Shown here: positions 60,153 through 64,000 of the stretch, one piece after another
Position numbering within the stretch: the stretch's first letter is position 1
Layout: the number at the start of each line of letters is the position of its first letter
NCBI GenBank assembly: GCA_902826605.1
Contig: CADEFM010000006.1
Location: 62,001-126,000, forward strand
Source: an uncultured Acidobacteriota bacterium
GTDB taxonomy: Bacteria > Acidobacteriota > Terriglobia > Bryobacterales > Bryobacteraceae
Length of the DNA: 64,000 nt
Direction: 5' to 3'
Position numbers and translations under genes: made by a program
Notes under the pieces: model-generated
Databases searched by the model: none
Seen by the model: the letters and a program-made list of their open reading frames with translations, nothing else
Told to the model about the DNA's origin: nothing

Positions 60153-61475
60153 TCAAACGGCGATGCATAGATATTCGTCGAGAGCCGTCAACGCCCGCTT
60201 GCATACCTCGGTTTGCCGTGTCTTCTTGTCGCGCGGCGGCTGCTCCAGCTTGGGTAGAAGGTCGAAGGTGATGTTGGCTGGCTGGTAGTTGACGGGGTCG
60301 GCGGCAGAAACGTAGTGGCATAGCGAACCCACGGCCGTCTGTCTGGGAAACGCCCGCGTCGATTCGCCGTTCGCCAGCGCCGCTGCGGCTCGACCCGCGA
60401 CCAGTCCCGTCGCGATGGATTCCACGTAGCCCTCGACGCCCGAAAGTTGCCCCGCGAAAAAAACATTTTCGTTTGTGCGTAGTTGCAACGTGGGAGCGAG
60501 CAATGCAGGCCCATTGATATAGGTGTTGCGATGCACCTGCCCGAAGCGCAGAAACTCGGCATGCTCCAATCCAGGGATCATGCGCAGCACGCGCGCTTGT
60601 TCACTAAAACGCATGTGGTTTTGGAAACCCACCAAGTTGTAACTTCCCGCGCGAGCGTTCTCCGCGCGAAGCTGGACCACGGCGTACGGACGCCGCCCCG
60701 TGCGCGGATCGATCAGTCCCATCGGCTTCATCGGCCCAAAACGCAGCGTGTCCCGCCCGCGCCGCGCGATTTCCTCCACAGGCAAGCAAGCCTCAAAATA
60801 CTTCACATGGTCTTCGCCGATATGCGCGGGCACGCTCTGGGATGCCAGCAGGGCATCCACAATTGCGTCATATTCCTGCTTGTTCAGCGGGCAGTTCACG
60901 TAATCGTCGGTCCCGTCGAGCGACTTGCCGTACCGCGACGCTCGAAAGGCGATCGACATATCGATCGATTCAGCCTCGACAATTGGACTGATGCTGTCGT
61001 AAAAGAACAACCGCTCGGCTCCCGTAAGGCGCGCAATCTCCGCCGCGAGCGCGTCCGAAGTAAGCGGTCCGCTGGCGATGATCCAAGTCTTACTCTCATC
61101 CAGAGATGTGATTTCTTCGCGCCGGATTTCAATCGCCGGTTCCGCCTCTACCATCCGCGTAATCTCCGCCGCGAACAAGTCCCGATCCACAGTCAGCGCA
61201 TGTCCTGCCGGTACGCGCGTTCGCGGCGCGATGTCGCCAATTAACAGTGACCCCAGCCGCCGAAGCTCCTCTTTCAATAACCACGGAGCGGTATTCACCT
61301 GTTCGCTCTTAAGAGAATTGCTGCAAACCAGCTCGGCCAAATGGTCCGTCTTATGCGCGGGCGTCTGCCGCAGCGGACGCATTTCATGGAGCACACACCG
61401 CGCCCCGGTGCGAGCCACTTGCCAAGCGGCCTCGCAGCCTGCCAAGCCCCCGCCAATGATGTGAATTGCTTGCAT
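60153..61475 (-). CDS. trmFO: tRNA (uracil-54-C5)-methyltransferase, folate/FAD-dependent TrmFO
   Basis: A 440-residue TrmFO, which makes ribothymidine at position 54 of tRNA with methylene-tetrahydrofolate and FAD instead of SAM. The FAD-binding N-terminus is IHIIGGGLAGCEAAWQVA; then HEMRPLRQTPAHKTDHLAEL, VCSNSLKSEQ, PLNKQEYDAI, FGPMKPMGLIDPRTGRRPYA, VGFQNHMRFSEQARVLRMIP and VFFAGQLSGVEGYVESIATG. All match the family closely. The start is five bases from the stop codon of the cyclase gene. trmFO next to xerC is a known gene order; here an amidase gene separates them. Confidence 0.97.
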   Translation of the reverse strand: MQAIHIIGGGLAGCEAAWQVARTGARCVLHEMRPLRQTPAHKTDHLAELVCSNSLKSEQVNTAPWLLKEELRRLGSLLIGDIAPRTRVPAGHALTVDRDLFAAEITRMVEAEPAIEIRREEITSLDESKTWIIASGPLTSDALAAEIARLTGAERLFFYDSISPIVEAESIDMSIAFRASRYGKSLDGTDDYVNCPLNKQEYDAIVDALLASQSVPAHIGEDHVKYFEACLPVEEIARRGRDTLRFGPMKPMGLIDPRTGRRPYAVVQLRAENARAGSYNLVGFQNHMRFSEQARVLRMIPGLEHAEFLRFGQVHRNTYINGPALLAPTLQLRTNENVFFAGQLSGVEGYVESIATGLVAGRAAAALANGESTRAFPRQTAVGSLCHYVSAADPVNYQPANITFDLLPKLEQPPRDKKTRQTEVCKRALTALDEYLCIAV

Positions 61476-61479
61476 CAAT

Positions 61480-62427
61480 TTATCGGATCGCGATCGGAGC
61501 CACAGTCGAGCCCGTCGCGCCCTTCAACTTCAACGGTTCAATGATAAACGCGAACTCATTCACGCGTTTTGCCGTCAGTTCATCCAGCTTGAGGCTCTCC
61601 AAGATATGAATTCCATTCACCGCCAGCATGATTTGGTGCACCGGCGAACTGATCATCGGATCGGGATTCGGATTCACCTCCACGGACCAGTTGTCCGACC
61701 CGACTAGCATCGGGTTCTGAAGGGCCAGCCACTCCGCAGCGCCTACGCCGATGCCTGGATCGGTCTTCAAGTAGCGAGCGTTTTCCTTGCCCCACAGCCT
61801 GCCCCAGCCCGTGTTGATGATCACGGCGTCGCCTGTTTGCAGCGTCATGCCTTGCTTCTTGAGCGCGTCTCGTAAGTCCTGCGCCGTGATCTCGTACGCG
61901 TCCGGCAAGATGTCCACGCCTTTCAATGCCGCCACGTCGATCAGCACGCCGCGCGTCATCAACGCCCCTACGTTTTCCACCCCGAGCTTTGTGTAGCCAT
62001 TGCGGCTGGCCATTTGCGACTGCGTAAAACAGTTATAAAAGCCGTCGTCGATGCCCTGATGGCTGAAGCCGTCAAACTGCGTTCCGATTTGCCCGATCTC
62101 ACCAATCACCATCTCTTCATTGCTAATGCGTCGATTGGACTGTGGCAGCACGTTCGTGCGCTTCGTCATGATGGTGAGCTGGCGTCCGCCGAAGAACGGC
62201 ATCACCGCTGGGTCCAGCACCTGGCCAAGTTCGATCACCTCGCCCGTCTTGATCAGGCGCGCCGCGCGCAGCACTGTTTCCGGGTTCATCAAATTGCCGG
62301 ATCCCCGCTGATCGCCCGCTCCCCACTTGGAGGGGCATCGCGCCGAGTCGGCCGGCGGCTTCCAGGTTTGGGCGCGCGCATTAAGGCCACCTAGCACTAG
62401 GGGTAGCATGAGAAGAAAAGCTCGCAT
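61480..62427 (-). CDS. Exported cyclase-family (kynurenine formamidase-like) protein
   Basis: A 315-residue member of the cyclase/kynurenine-formamidase superfamily. Signal peptide residues 1-19 (cleavage ARA before Gln). The metal motif reads GTQFDGFSHQG, so Gln replaces the second His of the usual HxGTHxDxPxH, and the upstream His is also absent; a variant found in other members of this branch. Also GDAVIINTGWGRLW and PVHQIMLAVNGIHILESLKL. Relatives open or close lactams and hydrolyse formamides. It is co-directional with trmFO (four-base gap) and the AIM24-like gene (about 39 bases upstream). Confidence 0.82.
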   Translation of the reverse strand: MRAFLLMLPLVLGGLNARAQTWKPPADSARCPSKWGAGDQRGSGNLMNPETVLRAARLIKTGEVIELGQVLDPAVMPFFGGRQLTIMTKRTNVLPQSNRRISNEEMVIGEIGQIGTQFDGFSHQGIDDGFYNCFTQSQMASRNGYTKLGVENVGALMTRGVLIDVAALKGVDILPDAYEITAQDLRDALKKQGMTLQTGDAVIINTGWGRLWGKENARYLKTDPGIGVGAAEWLALQNPMLVGSDNWSVEVNPNPDPMISSPVHQIMLAVNGIHILESLKLDELTAKRVNEFAFIIEPLKLKGATGSTVAPIAIR

Positions 62428-62466
62428 GGGACTCTCCATATTGCAGTCCCCTTATGTTCTCAAAAC

Positions 62467-63324
62467 TCAGTCATCGCTGCCTAAAATTGACCCGATCGCG
62501 CCCAATCCGGATCGTTCATCGCCGCCCGAACGGTAAGGCGCCAGTTCCCGGCGCATCTTTTGTAACGTCATGCTTTGTACAATCACGCGCCCAGGTCCCG
62601 TTAAGGTTGCCAGGAATAGTCCCTCCCCGCCGAAGATCGCCGTGCGGATGCTGCCTACGAATTGGATGTCGTAGTTGACCGTTTCCTCAAACGCCACGAT
62701 GGATCCCGTGTCCACTTGCAGCGCTTCGCCCGCCCCGAGCGTGAATTCCACGAAGTCTCCACCCGCATGAATGAAGACGGTGCCCGGCCCGGTGAGTCTT
62801 TCGAGAATAAATCCCTCTCCACCGAAGAATCCGGCGCCCAGCCGCTTTACCAGGGCTAGATTCAGTTGCACCCCGGCCTGGGCCACTAGAAAGCTATCGC
62901 GCTGCACAATCACGCTTTGCCCGGCGCGCAGTTCGAATTCCTGAATTCTGCCTGGATAGCTTCCCGCGAAACCCACTTCGCCCGGTATATTGGTCTTGAA
63001 ATAGGTCAGGAATAACGACTCACCCATCGCCTTGCGTTTCAAAGCGCCCCAGAGCTTTTCGCCCAGCGTGTCGCCGGTCATGCGCGTTTCCCACTCCACC
63101 TGTGGCTGCTTGTACAGCATTTTCCCGGCTTCCGCGAAAACCTCCTGCCCCGGTTTCAGGCGGAGGCGAATCACCTGCAAGTTATCGCCCTCTATGGTGT
63201 AATCCAGTGGCTGGGCGAGAACCCCCAACGCTGCTGGGCCTGCCGCCCCAGCAGGAGTCCCGCAGGTCGCACAAAATCGGGCTTTTTCGTCCAAAGCGGC
63301 GCCGCACTTCGTACAGTAGATCAT
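62467..63324 (-). CDS. AIM24-like (TIGR00266) protein with N-terminal zinc ribbon
   Basis: A 285-residue cytoplasmic protein. A zinc ribbon (MIYCTKCGAALDEKARFCATCG) precedes the trp RNA-binding attenuation protein-like barrel of the AIM24/DUF124 family: LQVIRLRLKPGQEVFAEAGK, FAGSYPGRIQEFELRAGQSV, LERLTGPGTVFIHAGGDFVE, IRTAIFGGEGLFLATLTGPG. Function unknown in bacteria; AIM24 in yeast is mitochondrial. The same zinc ribbon style is found in the DUF4870 protein at 42440. It could be the first gene of the operon running to xerC. Confidence 0.88.
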   Translation of the reverse strand: MIYCTKCGAALDEKARFCATCGTPAGAAGPAALGVLAQPLDYTIEGDNLQVIRLRLKPGQEVFAEAGKMLYKQPQVEWETRMTGDTLGEKLWGALKRKAMGESLFLTYFKTNIPGEVGFAGSYPGRIQEFELRAGQSVIVQRDSFLVAQAGVQLNLALVKRLGAGFFGGEGFILERLTGPGTVFIHAGGDFVEFTLGAGEALQVDTGSIVAFEETVNYDIQFVGSIRTAIFGGEGLFLATLTGPGRVIVQSMTLQKMRRELAPYRSGGDERSGLGAIGSILGSDD

Positions 63325-63453
63325 GGCTTCCTTCTACCATACGCAGGCGGCTTGAGAGAAGTTCGAATTCGGCTCTGCTAAAATCAAAGTTCGCCCCGCC
63401 CTTCAAGCGAAAATCGTCAAGACGAAAAACCGTCAGAAAAAGAGGAATGCGCT

Positions 63454-63957
63454 TTGGCCGCGCCGGCATCTAGAATCGTAGCGATCTATCCGGGTTCGTT
63501 CGATCCCATTACCAGCGGACACCTGGATCTGATCGAACGCGGCAGCAAGCTGGCCGACCGGCTGATCGTCGCAGTGCTTCAGAACCGGCGCAAGCAGTCC
63601 CTGTTTTCCGTGGAGGAGCGGGTGGAAATGTTGACGGAGGTCGTCAAGCCCTTTCCGAATGTCGAAGTGGGCTGGTTCCACGGCCTCTTAGTGGATTACG
63701 TGAAGACGCGCGGCGCGAATTTTATTTTGCGCGGCATTCGGGCCATCTCGGATTACGAGTACGAATTGCAGATCGCGCATATGAACCGGCGTTTAAGTCC
63801 CGGTGTGGAGACGGTTTTTCTGATGGCGGGCGAGGCGTATTCCTTTGTCAGTTCGCAACTGGTGAAGGAAGTAGTGTCGCTCGGCGGCGATGTTTCAGGT
63901 TTAGTGCCGCCGCTGGTCGAAGAACGTTTGAAGCGCCTGATGGCCGCGCCGAGGTGA
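63454..63957 (+). CDS. coaD: Phosphopantetheine adenylyltransferase
   Basis: A 167-residue CoaD, which makes dephospho-CoA from 4'-phosphopantetheine and ATP. The nucleotidyltransferase motif is YPGSFDPITSGHLDLIERG; then RRKQSLFSVEERVEML, ANFILRGIRAISDYEYELQI, and VSSQLVKEVVSLGGDVSGLV. The start is a TTG at 63454 with AGAGGA upstream; the nearby ATG at 63446 is out of frame and runs into a stop. It is divergent from the AIM24-like gene and is followed by another gene start six bases on. Confidence 0.96.
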   Translation: MAAPASRIVAIYPGSFDPITSGHLDLIERGSKLADRLIVAVLQNRRKQSLFSVEERVEMLTEVVKPFPNVEVGWFHGLLVDYVKTRGANFILRGIRAISDYEYELQIAHMNRRLSPGVETVFLMAGEAYSFVSSQLVKEVVSLGGDVSGLVPPLVEERLKRLMAAPR

Positions 63958-63963
63958 GGAATT

Positions 63964-64000
63964 ATGGAAGGAGCAACACAACGCATGCAAACCGCTCAAG
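63964..64000 (+). CDS. Start of an unidentified gene, cut by the window end
   Basis: Twelve codons (MEGATQRMQTAQ) are visible after the coaD stop codon. The ATG at 63964 has GAGG just upstream; the ATG at 63985 has GGAAGGAG about ten bases upstream and is equally possible. Too short to identify; probably in one operon with coaD. Confidence 0.45.
   Translation, partial: MEGATQRMQTAQ

Overview
This looks like a chromosomal segment of a soil Acidobacteriota, most like the Solibacter/Bryobacter group. That is an inference from gene content: secreted NHL beta-propellers, three copies of a secreted Trp-rich family of unknown function, a VWFA-related protein, PQQ dehydrogenases, many small exported hydrolases, and moderately high G+C. 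There is no rRNA gene to confirm it. Most entries are ordinary single-copy genes packed tightly on both strands; the only RNA gene is one tRNA-Leu(GAG).

Layout. 1-4.5 kb: end of a DUF1569-like gene, a secreted M28 peptidase, and hrcA-grpE-dnaJ without dnaK. 4.6-5.9 kb: a frameshifted IS1-type transposase between scraps of membrane-protein sequence. 5.9-24.9 kb: accessory region of exported enzymes (serine hydrolase, carboxymuconolactone decarboxylase-like protein, alpha/beta hydrolases, HpcH/HpaI aldolase, acetamidase), three NHL propellers, two members of the unknown Trp-rich family, an orphan ExbD-like protein, a second IS1-type remnant, a decayed cupin gene, and a DinB/NIPSNAP/cytochrome/DinB/MBL run. 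25-40.4 kb: hslR, PEBP, TauE-like transporter, the third Trp-rich paralogue, a VWA protein, an exported VOC protein, a PQQ glucose-dehydrogenase-like enzyme followed by a dienelactone hydrolase and a dihaem cytochrome c, a zinc alcohol dehydrogenase, a second PQQ sugar dehydrogenase and another propeller. 40.8-64 kb: mostly housekeeping: tRNA-Leu, secG, an ABC export pair, glnA-MOSC-glnE, xseA, guaB, efp, xerC-amidase-trmFO-cyclase, an AIM24-like protein and coaD, with two GatA-type amidases and an acyltransferase among them.

How it fits together. More than twenty proteins carry signal peptides, and many belong to enzyme families that normally work in the cytoplasm. With two PQQ dehydrogenase types, two c-type cytochromes and several propellers, the cell appears to carry out part of its organic-compound breakdown outside the inner membrane.

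Most interesting signal. About 22 of the exported proteins have Gln directly after the predicted signal-peptidase cleavage position, and two more have Glu. This resembles the Q-rule known from Bacteroidetes, where the mature N-terminal Gln becomes pyroglutamate. A second pattern is that many genes without a Shine-Dalgarno sequence have a -10-like hexamer 5-7 bases before the start codon, which suggests leaderless transcripts. A few others begin at the stop codon of a very short upstream reading frame.
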